DNA of 64,000 bases from Rossellomorea sp. AcN35-11 (GTDB lineage: Bacteria; Bacillota; Bacilli; Bacillales; Bacillaceae_B): assembly GCA_030388825.1 (NCBI GenBank), contig CP128836.1, positions 1 to 64,000 of the forward strand, read 5' to 3'. Below the pieces are notes generated by a model. It saw only the letters and a program-made list of their open reading frames with translations, did no database searches and was not told the DNA's origin. Made by a program: the position numbers and the translations under genes. Shown piece by piece: positions 24,647-33,940 of the stretch (its first letter is position 1; each line of letters begins with the position of its first letter).

Positions 24647-26128
24647 ATGAAAAGCATTGAGAAATTACACTTAGATGAATTAAAATCAAAAAACCTTCTT
24701 ATGTTCATCACGTTTTCTATCTCTATCGTCGCAGGATTATTTATCTCACTAACCGAAGGCGAACCACAAAAAATCACTTTATACACTTCAGAGTTGATTG
24801 TTTTCGCCACCATATTTTCCTTAACTAAATATGTTTTCAAGAAGGACTTCTTATTCCCTTATTTAAGTATTTTAATGATTTATAGTTTTACTAATCTTGC
24901 TACATCAATGTTCGGAGGTAGTTATGTCTATATAGCCGTACTTTTCTTTGTGACAGTATTGTCGGCCGTGCAATTTAACCTCAGGTTATTTTGGATAAGT
25001 TATATCATCGGACTGGCATCCTTTTATTACAATAAAGCTAAGGTCGTTGATTCACAAGCTACTAACTTCAACGAAAATTTCGCACCCATGGCTCTAATTT
25101 ACCTCTTACTTGGTGTCCTACTCTTCGTCCTTATTCACATCAACCAGCGACAATCTAAATTACTAGCCCAGATACTAAATGACTCCGAATCCAAAGCAAT
25201 TGAAGAATCGGAAAGAGTGAAAACCATTTCAAGATCTACAAATAATATCATCACAGGTATTGAAGAGGTTAATGAAAAACTCCAACAAAACAAGGATAGC
25301 CAAACCGAAGTTACGACTACCATCAATGACGTTGTTGCTGGAAGTATTGCACAAAGTGAACACATCTTAGAAATCTCCCAAAACACCAGGAATACCAACG
25401 ATTCCGTCAAAAGCATGATAAGCCTATCTAAGGAATTAACACATGAATCTAACATAGCCTATACGGTTGCTGAAAATGGAGAATTAACCGTTCGTCAGTT
25501 AGAAAATGAGATAGTATCTTTGCAGTCTGTTAATACAGAACTCACGGACACCTTTTCCATCCTGACGCAAAAACAAAACGAAATTTTACAATTTGCTCAA
25601 ACCATTCGAGAAATCTCAGAACAAACCAACCTCCTCGCACTGAACGCTTCTATCGAGGCAGCCCGCGCAGGAGAACATGGTAGAGGTTTCGCGGTGGTTG
25701 CAGATGAAATCCGGAAATTAGCTGAATTAACGAACTCAAGCACAATTAAAATAACAGAGAATTTATCATCATTAGAACAAACTAATAAAGAGGCATCCTT
25801 GAAAATCCAAGATAACAATAAAAGCGTACAATCTAGCTTAAACTCCGTACAAAATGTCCAGGGATCCTTCGAACTGTTGAAGAATACAATTGATGGCCTA
25901 AATAACAGATTTAGAGATTTTGACTCCCTTTCTGAAGATGTAATTCTACGTTCTGAGAGCGTTGATATGTCAACTAACGAACTAGTTTCTATTATTGAAC
26001 AAACTTCTGCAAGCATTGAGGAAGTAAGCGCAACCATTGAATCACTAACAAACGACACCATCATGATTGCCCACACCTTAGATCAAACAAATGAAAACGC
26101 TAAACATTTAAAAACTATTCTTAAATAA
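24647..26128 (+). CDS. Methyl-accepting chemotaxis protein with polytopic N-terminus
   Basis: The 493-residue receptor has about six hydrophobic helices in residues 18-165, no extracellular sensor and no obvious HAMP. A coiled-coil signalling domain follows, with the hairpin tip [35 protein letters not shown]. It would signal through CheA/CheW, none of which is in the window. The start is ATG 24647 after GGAAAGGAA. Confidence 0.92.
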   Translation: MKSIEKLHLDELKSKNLLMFITFSISIVAGLFISLTEGEPQKITLYTSELIVFATIFSLTKYVFKKDFLFPYLSILMIYSFTNLATSMFGGSYVYIAVLFFVTVLSAVQFNLRLFWISYIIGLASFYYNKAKVVDSQATNFNENFAPMALIYLLLGVLLFVLIHINQRQSKLLAQILNDSESKAIEESERVKTISRSTNNIITGIEEVNEKLQQNKDSQTEVTTTINDVVAGSIAQSEHILEISQNTRNTNDSVKSMISLSKELTHESNIAYTVAENGELTVRQLENEIVSLQSVNTELTDTFSILTQKQNEILQFAQTIREISEQTNLLALNASIEAARAGEHGRGFAVVADEIRKLAELTNSSTIKITENLSSLEQTNKEASLKIQDNNKSVQSSLNSVQNVQGSFELLKNTIDGLNNRFRDFDSLSEDVILRSESVDMSTNELVSIIEQTSASIEEVSATIESLTNDTIMIAHTLDQTNENAKHLKTILK

Positions 26129-26130
26129 CA

Positions 26131-26168
26131 GAGAGGAGCATGTGCATAACAGCACATTGCTCCTCTTT
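26131..26168 (+). terminator. Terminator of the chemoreceptor gene
   Basis: GAGAGGAGCATGTG and CACATTGCTCCTCTT form a stem followed by TATATT. It may act on both strands, between convergent genes. Confidence 0.75.
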
Positions 26169-26175
26169 ATATTGG

Positions 26176-27126
26176 TTATTTCTTCAAGAAACTACCCACC
26201 GGCCATATTTTATGGAATTCTCCCTCTTCTTTACCCTCAAGACCGGACCTAATCATTTCATGATCTGCATCAGTTTTATCTATTTGATGAAGGAACCGCG
26301 CCTCAAGTGTCATTGGAGTCACAACAGACCCCCATCCCAAAGATACATCACCATGGTGACTTCCGACTAAGTGCAGCAACTCATCGATCAACTCTTCTTC
26401 CTCTTCTGTAATTTCTCTTCCTTCTTCCTTCATTGCTTGCACTTCTCGATCTATCCACATCATCCCTAATGCTATATGGCCAACTAGACGTTTCCTGGTA
26501 TAGCTTGGACTGATAGGATTGGATAGCTCTTCCACTTTCCCTATATCATGAAGGGCTATTCCAGAAAGCAATAAGTCTATATTTAACATCTTATATTGAG
26601 TGGCAAAATACCTAGCTTGGCGACTCATGGACAGACAATGATACAAAAGCCCACCCCAATAATTATGATGATTCTTGGAAGCGGCTGGCTGAATGATAAA
26701 TTTTTCTTTATTCTTGTAATAGAGACGCTCGGTTATTTCCTTTAGGATTGGGGTACCAATTGATGAAAGAACTCCCTCAAACTCCTTTACCATATCTTCA
26801 GTATTTTCCGGAGCGCGCGGAATGAACTGCTCTATAGACACACCATCCCTATCTTCTACAATTCTTATTTTCTCAATCTTGAGCTGCAATTGGCCTCTGT
26901 ACTCGTCTATTTTACCTTGTACCTTTACCAGTTTTTCAGCAGTAAACAGGAATGCATCCTCCTCAGATGAATCCCACAACTTCGCCTCAATACTCCTATC
27001 ATTATCTACCAATTCGAAGGTTAGAAAACTGCTTTGTTTTTGAGTTTTGCCTTCAGTTGCATTTCTAATTAAAGCAAATCCTAAGAAACTTTCTCCAGGC
27101 CCTTTAATGTCCCTTAAACTCTTCAT
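26176..27126 (-). CDS. YhaM-family 3'-5' exoribonuclease
   Basis: The protein has an N-terminal OB fold (SFLTFELVDNDRSIEAKLWD) and an HD phosphohydrolase domain with HHNYWGGLLYHCLSM, IALHDIGKVEEL and LVGSHHGDVSLGWG as metal ligands. YhaM trims RNA and single-stranded DNA from the 3' end. The start is ATG 27126 after AAGGAG. A class A promoter precedes it. Confidence 0.9.
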   Translation of the reverse strand: MKSLRDIKGPGESFLGFALIRNATEGKTQKQSSFLTFELVDNDRSIEAKLWDSSEEDAFLFTAEKLVKVQGKIDEYRGQLQLKIEKIRIVEDRDGVSIEQFIPRAPENTEDMVKEFEGVLSSIGTPILKEITERLYYKNKEKFIIQPAASKNHHNYWGGLLYHCLSMSRQARYFATQYKMLNIDLLLSGIALHDIGKVEELSNPISPSYTRKRLVGHIALGMMWIDREVQAMKEEGREITEEEEELIDELLHLVGSHHGDVSLGWGSVVTPMTLEARFLHQIDKTDADHEMIRSGLEGKEEGEFHKIWPVGSFLKK

Positions 27127-27148
27127 CAATATCACTCCTTATTGAACC

Positions 27149-27178
27149 ATTTTACAAATGCTTCGATATTTTAGCGAA
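27149..27178 (-). promoter_or_regulatory. Class A promoter of the yhaM-like gene
   Basis: On the minus strand TTCGCTAA, 16 nt, then TAAAAT. Only the proximal half-site is clear. Confidence 0.65.
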
Positions 27179-27187
27179 TTGTCAAGC

Positions 27188-27222
27188 ACAAAAATACAGC
27201 CACCTTACAGTGACTGCATTTT
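27188..27222 (-). terminator. Terminator of the 27249-27419 gene
   Basis: The minus strand reads TGCAGTCACTG, a loop, GGTGGCTGTA and TTTTTGTG, shortly after the stop. Confidence 0.65.
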
Positions 27223-27248
27223 AAATCTGATAATAACGGAAAAGTGAA

Positions 27249-27419
27249 TTAGTTATTATCCTCTTTCACCTTTGATTCAGCACGCATTATCTCTAAATCT
27301 ATTTTCTTTTCTTGTATATCCAATTCTCTCAACTTAACCTCATAATCCTTCTTTTTCTCGTATCCATAATATATCAGCGAGAACCCTATGACCACGACTA
27401 CCAATACGAAAAAATTCAT
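27249..27419 (-). CDS. 56-residue membrane-anchored helical protein
   Basis: ATG at 27419 follows AGGTG. The product is one transmembrane helix (MNFFVLVVVVIGFSLIYYGY) plus a charged coiled-coil tail. It lies 17 nt after the DUF4870 gene and probably shares its transcript. Confidence 0.65.
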   Translation of the reverse strand: MNFFVLVVVVIGFSLIYYGYEKKKDYEVKLRELDIQEKKIDLEIMRAESKVKEDNN

Positions 27420-27436
27420 TTTTTCACCTACTCATA

Positions 27437-27826
27437 TCATTTGATAAACGTAATGGTTAATGGATAACCGTATTTCTTACCTTCACTTGCCTGTACCCCA
27501 GCTACAATTGTTAAGATTATTTGACCTAAGAATAGAAGCGGTAATAATAACAGACCTATTAAAACAATACATAAAACGCCGGCAACAATCCCATAGATAA
27601 GCAAACTCAATTGAAAATTAACAGCTTGCTTGCCGTGGTGATCGATATACTCACTATTCTCCTTCTTTAACAACCACAGAACTAAAGGGGCCAAAATAAA
27701 ACCAAAGCCAGATACATATCCCAAGAAGGAAGACAAATGCACTAACATCGCCCATTGCCTTTCCCCCTTGGACACTTCTTTGAAATGGACTTTCTTATTA
27801 CTTTCAACTTTACTCTCGTTCTCCAC
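27437..27826 (-). CDS. DUF4870 membrane protein
   Basis: The product has WAMLVHLSSFLGYVSGFGFILAPLVLWLLKKE, then YIDHHGKQAVNFQLSLLIYG, the DUF4870 signature, and a last helix pair. About four helices. The start is GTG 27826 after GGGAGG. Function unknown; related proteins are common in Bacillus. Confidence 0.88.
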   Translation of the reverse strand: MENESKVESNKKVHFKEVSKGERQWAMLVHLSSFLGYVSGFGFILAPLVLWLLKKENSEYIDHHGKQAVNFQLSLLIYGIVAGVLCIVLIGLLLLPLLFLGQIILTIVAGVQASEGKKYGYPLTITFIK

Positions 27827-27944
27827 AACATTACCTCCCAATAATAAAGAATTCCGTCTCCTTGACAGTAGGAATTTTTCTATCCCTTTTCACCAAAAGA
27901 CCAATATCTGTAGTATAATTCTCATACAAAGGTGGTTACATTAT

Positions 27945-28154
27945 ATGTCTTTTTATAAAGAGATCCCCATAGCACTTCTTTTAGATTTCTATGTAGAAAT
28001 ACAAAACAATTTGAATAAAGGGATTCTAACTGAACAAATGAAAAAAGAGCTAAAACTAATTAGAAAAGCTGCTATCATAAGAGGAATTAAATTATCCTCT
28101 TTAGAACAACACTCCAAACAAAGAGATTTTTCAGGTTATCATTACTGCAAGTAG
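27945..28154 (+). CDS. Unknown 69-residue protein
   Basis: ATG at 27945 follows AAAGGTGG. The product (MSFYKEIPIALLLDFYVEIQ... RKAAIIRGIKLSSLEQHSKQ) is helical and soluble. TATAAT at 27914 is preceded by TTCACCA, 18 nt upstream, and TATCCC: a possible plus-strand class A variant. A longer upstream frame has no start signal. Confidence 0.7.
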   Translation: MSFYKEIPIALLLDFYVEIQNNLNKGILTEQMKKELKLIRKAAIIRGIKLSSLEQHSKQRDFSGYHYCK

Positions 28155-28155
28155 G

Positions 28156-28587
28156 TTATTTACCGTATTTACTTTCCCTTTTTCCATCATTCTTTCGGTC
28201 TTTCCACTTCTCAACAAAATTTGAAGCAACAGATAATATATTTATAGAATTCATTAACTGCTCACTACCCTGAACGAATTTACCTTTAAGCACTAATACA
28301 GATTCATTTATTTCGGATACACTTCCACCTAAATCTTTAGCGGCTTCAAACAAATTATCGAGTTTAGAAGCTTTTTCACTAAAGTCATCTACTAGTACAT
28401 TGGTTTTTTTAAATAATTCTTCCGTTTCACGGGTGACACCTCGCATCTGAACTTCTAAACTATCCATTGTTGTTGCTGCACTTTTTAAAGTCCGTTGTAG
28501 AGAATTTAATGTTTGGATCACGTGATAAACGAGAACCACAAAGGCTAAAGCGATTATACTTACACTTGCATATAAAAACACTTCCAT
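28156..28587 (-). CDS. YtxG-like DUF948 membrane-anchored coiled-coil protein
   Basis: The product has one N-terminal helix (VFLYASVSIIALAFVVLVYHVIQ) and a long amphipathic coil (TLNSLQRTLKSAATTMDSLEVQMRGVT), the DUF948/YtxG pattern. In B. subtilis ytxG-ytxH form a general-stress operon; here ytxH-like is 0.4 kb away with a YiaA-like gene between. The start is ATG 28587 after GGGGAGTGAG. A class A promoter precedes it. Confidence 0.85.
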   Translation of the reverse strand: MEVFLYASVSIIALAFVVLVYHVIQTLNSLQRTLKSAATTMDSLEVQMRGVTRETEELFKKTNVLVDDFSEKASKLDNLFEAAKDLGGSVSEINESVLVLKGKFVQGSEQLMNSINILSVASNFVEKWKDRKNDGKRESKYGK

Positions 28588-28627
28588 TTGAATCTCACTC
28601 CCCTTCAATTATTCTTATCCACTCCAT

Positions 28628-28667
28628 CTTATACCCAAGCCTTATAACCTGGCGAAAGAAAGCGAAA
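28628..28667 (-). promoter_or_regulatory. Class A promoter of the ytxG-like gene
   Basis: On the minus strand TTTCGCTT and TTCGCCAG lie one turn apart, then 15 nt and TATAAG. Spacing is one base shorter than the other copies. Confidence 0.72.
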
Positions 28668-28682
28668 AACACACATAAATAG

Positions 28683-28704
28683 CCCCGGAAAAACCCGGAG
28701 CATA
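28683..28704 (-). terminator. Terminator of the YiaA-like gene
   Basis: The minus strand forms CTCCGGG / CCGGGG around a T-rich loop just after the stop at 28712. The downstream T-tract is weak. Confidence 0.5.
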
Positions 28705-28711
28705 TTCGGTG

Positions 28712-28991
28712 CTAATTATCGGAAGGTTTTGATTTTCCACTTGATAAAGCAAAGTTTCTCTCTTGCTCTGCAATAATAATCTGATCATCTTCAGAGTTAT
28801 CACGCGCAACCTTTTGTGTCAAAATCGCCCCAACCGCAACGAGTATCATGACAGATACATAGAATCCCTTCTCGCTTAGTGTCAAATCTGCATTATACAG
28901 TCCCACACTAAACATTAATATCCCCGCAAAAAAAAGTAAAATATGATAACACAGTAAAAGCTGGCGTATTTCTTCTTCTATGCTTTTGCAT
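28712..28991 (-). pseudogene. YiaA-like membrane protein with a one-base frame change
   Basis: ATG 28991 follows GGGGGT and starts MQKHRRRNTPAFTVLSYFTF. The frame breaks at a T8/G4 run near 28925, and the rest continues from 28915 as MFSVGLYNADLTLSEKGFYVSVMILVAVGAILTQKVARDN. Joined, this is a complete YiaA/YiaAB two-helix protein with the typical KGFYVSVMILV...QKVARDN ending. One extra base in the homopolymers explains the break. Confidence 0.7.
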
Positions 28992-29011
28992 ATAAATTAT
29001 ACCCCCTTAGA

Positions 29012-29326
29012 TTACTTACTACGTGGCGGAACTATCACATCAACATGATTTGATTCGCACTCACATTCTTCCCTTCCTACCAAACCACAATAACAATGAC
29101 CTTCTTCGCATCCACACAACTCTTTAACTTTGTTGACCAAAGCATTATGCTCGAATGCAGCATACCCCTTTTCCTTCAAACCACCTGCAAAGCCATATGC
29201 TTTATCCTTAAAACGTCCCGACTGATCACCTAAGTTTTCTCGCAATCCTCTTCCCGATTTAGGCGCAAGAGCCAGTCCGAGCAACCCACCTACAAGTATA
29301 CCGGCAACAAAACCTCTTTTATCCAA
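29012..29326 (-). CDS. YtxH-like protein with Cys-rich tail
   Basis: The N-terminus FVAGILVGGLLGLALAPKSGRGLREN is the YtxH glycine-rich membrane segment. An amphipathic region follows, then an unusual Cys/Glu-rich tail (CGCEEGHCYCGLVGREECECE) that may bind metal. Start TTG 29326 after AAGGAGGTG. Class B leader upstream, unlike the class A ytxG-like neighbour. Confidence 0.85.
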   Translation of the reverse strand: MDKRGFVAGILVGGLLGLALAPKSGRGLRENLGDQSGRFKDKAYGFAGGLKEKGYAAFEHNALVNKVKELCGCEEGHCYCGLVGREECECESNHVDVIVPPRSK

Positions 29327-29355
29327 ATGAAATCACCTCCTTATATGCGATTAAA

Positions 29356-29429
29356 AACAAAAAACGCGTTTCCCCCTAAAGAGAAAACGCGTTCTTCGCA
29401 GTTTATAATTATCTAATTATCATTATATC
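29356..29429 (-). promoter_or_regulatory. Class B leader of the ytxH-like gene
   Basis: On the minus strand TATAAT (29422-29427) is followed about 25 nt later by GCGAAGAACGCGTTTTC, a short loop, GAAACGCG and TTTTTTG. Opening motif GAAGAAC. Confidence 0.75.
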
Positions 29430-29473
29430 CAAAAAAGTCCTCTGATTCATTTATTCCAGGTTAGCTATTTTCT

Positions 29474-30424
29474 TTAAGTCGCTATGTCCCTTTTGTTAAA
29501 GACCACGAAAGTTAGGGCGTGAAATACGATGAAGTAAATGAAAATCATTGCTACAGAAAACCCCATTGTCATGCCATCTACTATCGGCCTTGCAAATCCT
29601 CCTGTATATTGAGTTAGATCGGTATTTGCAAATAGACTATATTTCGCCCAATCGAACTTCATTGCCAAAAGGGTTGTAAGGTTTCCACCCATGAATAACA
29701 AGAACAATGAAACCCCAATGGCTAGAGAAGAGTTTCTGAATACAGTTGAGATCATAAAAGCCATTGTCGCCATCATCACAACATCTATAGTTTTCAATAA
29801 ATATGTTTCGACTAAATATAGCACTATATTTTGTTCGATTACCTCTCCGTTAACGTATGCCAGGTGAGCCGACTCTTTAACTCCACCAAACAACACAATC
29901 CCCACTAAAAACGAAACTACAAACAATAATAACAACAACGATGTTCCAAAGAGCATGACGGTGATATATTTTGATAATAAGATTTTAGTTCTTGAAATTG
30001 GACGAATCATTAATAATTTTATCGTTCCCCAAGAGAACTCACTTGCTACAATACTAGCTGCAACGATAATACTAAATAACCCTATCAAACTCACAGTGAA
30101 TGAATGAGACTCCACGAAGGTCCACACGGTTTCTTTGGTATTAGGTGCCAAGTCATGTTCAATGCGGTACTCATTTATCGAGATGTTTTTTTCTATACTT
30201 GCTCTACTAAACTTATCCATTTGCGTTTCAGAAAGCATTTGTTTTTCACCTTCAACACGCGCTGATAGTTCCTGCTTCCAGTTTTCGTCTTCTTTTATTT
30301 GAGAATCACCATACTTTTCAAAGGCACCTACCACTCCAATAACTAAGAGTAATAATCCAATCATTACGTAGGTCCCAACCCTTCGGAATATCTTCATCCA
30401 CTCATTTTTTATAAGATTAAACAT
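29474..30424 (-). CDS. ABC-2 type transporter permease
   Basis: The 316-residue permease has an N-terminal helix (VGTYVMIGLLLLVIGVVGAF), a large extracytoplasmic loop and five more helices. It is of the BcrB/ABC-2 type with SIVASEFSWGTIKLLMIRPISR. ATG 30424 follows GAGGTGG and overlaps the ATPase stop by 8 nt, so the two form one exporter. The substrate is not predictable; related systems give bacitracin or lantibiotic resistance. Confidence 0.9.
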   Translation of the reverse strand: MFNLIKNEWMKIFRRVGTYVMIGLLLLVIGVVGAFEKYGDSQIKEDENWKQELSARVEGEKQMLSETQMDKFSRASIEKNISINEYRIEHDLAPNTKETVWTFVESHSFTVSLIGLFSIIVAASIVASEFSWGTIKLLMIRPISRTKILLSKYITVMLFGTSLLLLLFVVSFLVGIVLFGGVKESAHLAYVNGEVIEQNIVLYLVETYLLKTIDVVMMATMAFMISTVFRNSSLAIGVSLFLLFMGGNLTTLLAMKFDWAKYSLFANTDLTQYTGGFARPIVDGMTMGFSVAMIFIYFIVFHALTFVVFNKRDIAT

Positions 30425-31346
30425 TCTGGACCACCTCTTTCTCATCCGTTATTTCAAGGAACCGGTCTTCTAATGTTTTAGAGACTTGCGTAACACTATA
30501 GATTTCCACTTCGTTTTTAACAAGTGCTTTAATTAATGGCGGAACTTGATCTTTAGTCAATCCCACTTGAAGTTTATTTTCTATTAACTCAAACTGAAGC
30601 TCTGAATTAAAAGATTTCATGGTCCTTTTTACCTTTTCTTCATCATCTTTCACTTCAAATTGATAGATGAGTTCCTTCCCACCAACAAAATCACTCACTG
30701 TTTGAACATCTACAAGTTTCCCTTTTTGAATGATACCAATACGATCACACATCATCTCCATTTCGGAAAGAAGGTGACTCGAGACGATGACAGCCATACC
30801 CTCTTCTTGCGCTAACTTTCTAACATACGCCCGGATTTCACGAATTCCGGCAGGATCCAATCCATTTGTCGGCTCGTCCAAAATTAGAATTTTTGGTTTA
30901 TGCAGAAGACATTGAGCTAGGCCTAACCTCTGTCTCATCCCTAACGAATACGTTTTCACCTTATCGTGAATACTTTCAGTTAGCCCGACTAACTCTACAA
31001 CCTCTTCAATTCTATTTTCAGATATCCCTTTTTGCATACGAGCAAAATGTTGAAGATTTTTATATCCAGTCATAAATTTATAAAGCTCTGGGTTCTCTAC
31101 GATTGCACCAACCGACTTAATTGCCCCTTCAAAGTCATCTTTAATGCTTTTACCGGAGATGACCACATCACCCTTTGAAATACTCATTAACCCTACAATC
31201 ATTCTAATCGTAGTCGTTTTACCCGCCCCATTAGGACCAAGAAAACCAAACACTTCTCCTTCATACACATCAAAGGATAGATCATCAATAATAGGTCTAC
31301 CCTTAATTAATTTCGTCACGCCTTTTAATTGCACAACTGATTGCAA
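30417..31346 (-). CDS. ABC transporter ATP-binding protein
   Basis: Walker A GFLGPNGAGKTTTIR, signature SLGMRQRLGLAQ, Walker B ILILDEPTNGLDPAG and the switch His in VIVSSHLLSEME are present. It powers the permease at 29474-30424. The correct start is TTG 31346, 7-8 nt after GGAGGAG; a longer in-frame ATG at 31427 would place the class B hairpin inside the protein and is rejected. Confidence 0.93.
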   Translation of the reverse strand: MQSVVQLKGVTKLIKGRPIIDDLSFDVYEGEVFGFLGPNGAGKTTTIRMIVGLMSISKGDVVISGKSIKDDFEGAIKSVGAIVENPELYKFMTGYKNLQHFARMQKGISENRIEEVVELVGLTESIHDKVKTYSLGMRQRLGLAQCLLHKPKILILDEPTNGLDPAGIREIRAYVRKLAQEEGMAVIVSSHLLSEMEMMCDRIGIIQKGKLVDVQTVSDFVGGKELIYQFEVKDDEEKVKRTMKSFNSELQFELIENKLQVGLTKDQVPPLIKALVKNEVEIYSVTQVSKTLEDRFLEITDEKEVVQNV

Positions 31347-31382
31347 TATTTCACTCCTCCATTCTTTCCTCAATTCAACAAA

Positions 31383-31453
31383 ATAAAAACGCATTACACC
31401 CAGAACAGGGTAATGCGTTCTTCGCACTGATTCTACACAACTTACATTATATA
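31383..31453 (-). promoter_or_regulatory. Class B leader of the ABC transporter operon
   Basis: On the minus strand TATATAAT (31446-31451) is followed about 23 nt later by GCGAAGAACGCATTAC, a loop, GTAATGCG and TTTTTATTTTG. Opening motif GAAGAAC. Confidence 0.75.
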
Positions 31454-31483
31454 GGAAATTAATTAAAGGTGCACCATCTTCAA

Positions 31484-32152
31484 TTAAGAAGCTTGTAACT
31501 TTATTATTAAATCCACTAATGTCTGAATATCTTTCTTATTGTTTGCTATTTTACGAAACAACCGAGTTTCATCCATAGTAGGATTACGACCTAAAGCACT
31601 TTCGATAACCAAAGTAATTGGCATATAAGACTCCACTAACTCTTGTTCTTGTTGCGCTATACGTTTTTCTTGGCGTTCGCGTATCTTATGATCAATCCAA
31701 TCCTGCTCATCATACCAAAAAAATTCTCCATGTCTTTCACGATACACTTCGATCCAGTACTGTAATTCATCCTCATTATCATGAAATCTTTGATTACATA
31801 TTGTATTGACCCGCATACCGTTAGTTTTAACTCCACGACCATCTCTTGTTCGAGGCATTACATGATGGGTTTCATTATCCGGCCGACTACAGCCGCATTC
31901 ACAACAACCATCGGCTCGATCCTTTAACTCTCTTACTATTTCTTCTGGAAAGTCCCCGCGATCTTTTCTTGTAGGCATATGGTTATGTTGAGATAAGGTC
32001 AGTTTTTTTAATTCGCTAAGCGGACTCTCCTTTTTCTTTTTTTCTTTAGTTTTATATGGCTGCACTTTTGCCTTTAACGGTTTTTTCTGCCTAAGAGAAG
32101 AACCATTATTCTTTTCTTTAGGTTTTGATGTAGGCTTAGGTACTGCAGGCAT
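31484..32152 (-). CDS. HNH nuclease-domain protein
   Basis: After about 60 Lys/Ser/Pro-rich basic residues comes a zinc-type HNH motif: CCECGCSRPDNETHHVMPRTRDGRG and TICNQRFHDNEDEL. Residues 120-222 are helical and charged. It may be a DNA-nicking or recombination factor; free-standing HNH genes are common on phages. ATG 32152 follows GGGGGAAG. A weak class A-like site lies upstream, back to back with the plus-strand leader of the dNMP kinase. Confidence 0.82.
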   Translation of the reverse strand: MPAVPKPTSKPKEKNNGSSLRQKKPLKAKVQPYKTKEKKKKESPLSELKKLTLSQHNHMPTRKDRGDFPEEIVRELKDRADGCCECGCSRPDNETHHVMPRTRDGRGVKTNGMRVNTICNQRFHDNEDELQYWIEVYRERHGEFFWYDEQDWIDHKIRERQEKRIAQQEQELVESYMPITLVIESALGRNPTMDETRLFRKIANNKKDIQTLVDLIIKLQAS

Positions 32153-32215
32153 TTTAACTTCCCCCTTTTCATAAATAGGTAAACCTATATTGGTTTTCTA
32201 AAACACCTTATATTC

Positions 32216-32256
32216 ATTTTCATAAATCTGAAAGAAATTGGCTACTATAAGCGAAT
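32216..32256 (-). promoter_or_regulatory. Class A-like site upstream of the HNH gene (weak)
   Basis: On the minus strand ATTCGCTT and GTAGCCA lie one turn apart; 17 nt later comes GAAAAT, a poor -10. Confidence 0.45.
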
Positions 32257-32280
32257 CGCTCTATATAGCCTAAAATATAA

Positions 32281-32350
32281 ATATGTAATACTATTTATAT
32301 ATCGAAGAAGCACTTCGACCTTATTTGAGGTCGAAGTGCTTTTTTATTTT
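32281..32350 (+). promoter_or_regulatory. Class B leader on the plus strand (dNMP kinase operon), divergent context
   Basis: TAATACTATTTATAT is followed by GAAGAAGCACTTCGACC, a short loop, GGTCGAAGTGCT and TTTTTTATTTTT. The upstream gene points the other way, so no plus-strand transcript needs terminating here. This is the clearest proof that the hairpin belongs to the leader of the downstream gene. Confidence 0.8.
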
Positions 32351-32370
32351 TGGTAAAGGAAGTGAAACGT

Positions 32371-33024
32371 ATGAAATTAGGTATATCCGGAAAACTTTCA
32401 AGCGGAAAGACAACCATCGCCAGCCAATTCGACGCAAAAGTCGTAGCAATTGGAAATTCCATTAAGAAGACTGCAGGATATTTAATTGAAGATACGGACA
32501 AACTTGAGGTTTACCTGAACGGAGTATTAGGTGAATTCTCAAAGGAAATCCACTCAAATTTAGTCAAAGAATTTAATAATAACTTCCTAGACGGGGAATG
32601 GATCCATGACAGTGAATCCGGATTTTATGTAAAGAATCAATCTTACAGAGATTTACTCCAAGCTGTTGGTGACGTTGTAAGAGCTCCTTTAGGATCTGAT
32701 ATTTGGTGCAGAATGACTCTACAAGAGTCATTAAATTTGATTAATGAAGGGCATTCCGTTATATGTGATGACATTCGATTAAAAGAAGAGAAAAACCTGT
32801 TCGAAGAAGCTGGATTCCCTGTCATCAGATTGAATGTCTCCCAACATAAACAAAGGGAAAGAGCAGCACAAAAGTACGGATTTGTTAGTGAAAACCAATT
32901 CAATCATAAGACTGAAATTGACCTTGATTCTGTACATTTTGATTTTGCTCTTGATACCACTACCGACACTGTTGACCAAACAACCACAAAAGTTAGAGAT
33001 TTTCTTAAGGATATACAGTCATGA
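32371..33024 (+). CDS. Deoxynucleoside monophosphate kinase (phage gp1-like)
   Basis: The product begins KLGISGKLSSGKTTIASQF, a P-loop, and contains LLQAVGDVVRAPLGSDIWCR and VICDDIRLKEEKNLFEEAGFPVIRLNV, the pattern of T4 gene 1-type dNMP kinases. It makes dNDPs. The start is ATG 32371 after AAAGGAAG; an upstream TTG at 32350 lies too near the hairpin. The stop overlaps the deaminase ATG by 4 nt. Confidence 0.85.
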   Translation: MKLGISGKLSSGKTTIASQFDAKVVAIGNSIKKTAGYLIEDTDKLEVYLNGVLGEFSKEIHSNLVKEFNNNFLDGEWIHDSESGFYVKNQSYRDLLQAVGDVVRAPLGSDIWCRMTLQESLNLINEGHSVICDDIRLKEEKNLFEEAGFPVIRLNVSQHKQRERAAQKYGFVSENQFNHKTEIDLDSVHFDFALDTTTDTVDQTTTKVRDFLKDIQS

Positions 33025-33533
33025 GCATACTCAAGAGAGTGGTGGCGTTGACTGAGAGTATCGAGATTGGACAACGGGATTCCTGGGACCAATACTTTAT
33101 GGCTAAAGCCTATATCGCCTCCATGAGATCCACTTGTGGATCAAGGAGGGTTGGAGCAGTTATCGTCAAAGGCAAACGCGACATCGCCTCTGGATACAAC
33201 GGCTACCCCCCAGGTGCTAAACACTGTGTTGACGGTGGTTGTCCAAGATTTGAAGCGAAAAAGAAGGGCTTGATCGAAAGTGGGAAATATTCAAATTATT
33301 TCCCGTGCGACGCTTTTCACGCTGAACAATCAACCCTAAACCAATGCTTAGAACAGGGTATTTCCACTAAAAACACCTCTATTTACTGCACTACTTTCCC
33401 CTGTCGGGAATGTGCAAAGAAAATACTAGGTGCCCAAATAAACAAGGTTTATTATTTAGAAGGATACCCTGACGACTACTCTAAAGAGTACTTTGATCGA
33501 TACGGTGTAGAAGTAATAAAAGTCGAAATATAA
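33021..33533 (+). CDS. dCMP deaminase (ComEB-like)
   Basis: The 170-residue zinc deaminase has CDAFHAEQSTLNQC and CTTFPCRECAKKI, the HAE and PCxxC zinc motifs, and the nucleotide loop GSRRVGAVIVKGKRDIASGYNGYPPG. It converts dCMP to dUMP for dTMP synthesis. It is translationally coupled to the dNMP kinase. A good terminator follows. Confidence 0.93.
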   Translation: MSILKRVVALTESIEIGQRDSWDQYFMAKAYIASMRSTCGSRRVGAVIVKGKRDIASGYNGYPPGAKHCVDGGCPRFEAKKKGLIESGKYSNYFPCDAFHAEQSTLNQCLEQGISTKNTSIYCTTFPCRECAKKILGAQINKVYYLEGYPDDYSKEYFDRYGVEVIKVEI

Positions 33534-33539
33534 AATACA

Positions 33540-33577
33540 CCCGCTCCTCCTCTACTGAGAAAGGGCGGGTGTTTAAT
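33540..33577 (+). terminator. Terminator of the dNMP kinase/dCMP deaminase operon
   Basis: CACCCGCTC and GGGCGGGTG pair around a short loop and are followed by TTTAATTT. Confidence 0.75.
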
Positions 33578-33661
33578 TTCCTCAGTCCCCCTTTAGTTGC
33601 TGACCATGACCATATTCATCATAAAAGTCTGAATGCAGAAGAAAAGCACCCTTACCATATT

Positions 33662-33940
33662 TTAAGAAAGAATCCCCCAATCTCCCGGGGAAAGGTTTTT
33701 CTTTGCTAGCTTCATAGCATGTCCCCCACATACTCTATATTCTGTCCCTGAATCCTTAAAGTATATTGCATCGTTTTCACAACAATCGCAAGCCACCTTT
33801 TCCTCATACTCACTAGGATTCCCCTCTACTTCATCGAAGGTGTATGCCTTCAATAACAATCCCACCACACGATTAGGACATAAGATCACCCTTCTTAATC
33901 CATTGTCTATAATGGCTAACATATCTTCTTCACTAAACAC
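33662..33940 (-). CDS. Small Cys-containing protein with coupled mini-ORF
   Basis: The product has ILCPNRVVGLLLKAYTF and ACDCCENDAIYFKDSGTEYRVCGGHAMKLAKK, a likely zinc site. GTG 33940 has only a weak site. A perfect AAAGGAGG instead serves a 7-codon frame MKCMKCV that ends over this start in another frame. Either translation is coupled through this mini-ORF, or a one-base error hides an N-terminal MKCMKC zinc knuckle. Confidence 0.65.
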   Translation of the reverse strand: MFSEEDMLAIIDNGLRRVILCPNRVVGLLLKAYTFDEVEGNPSEYEEKVACDCCENDAIYFKDSGTEYRVCGGHAMKLAKKNLSPGDWGILS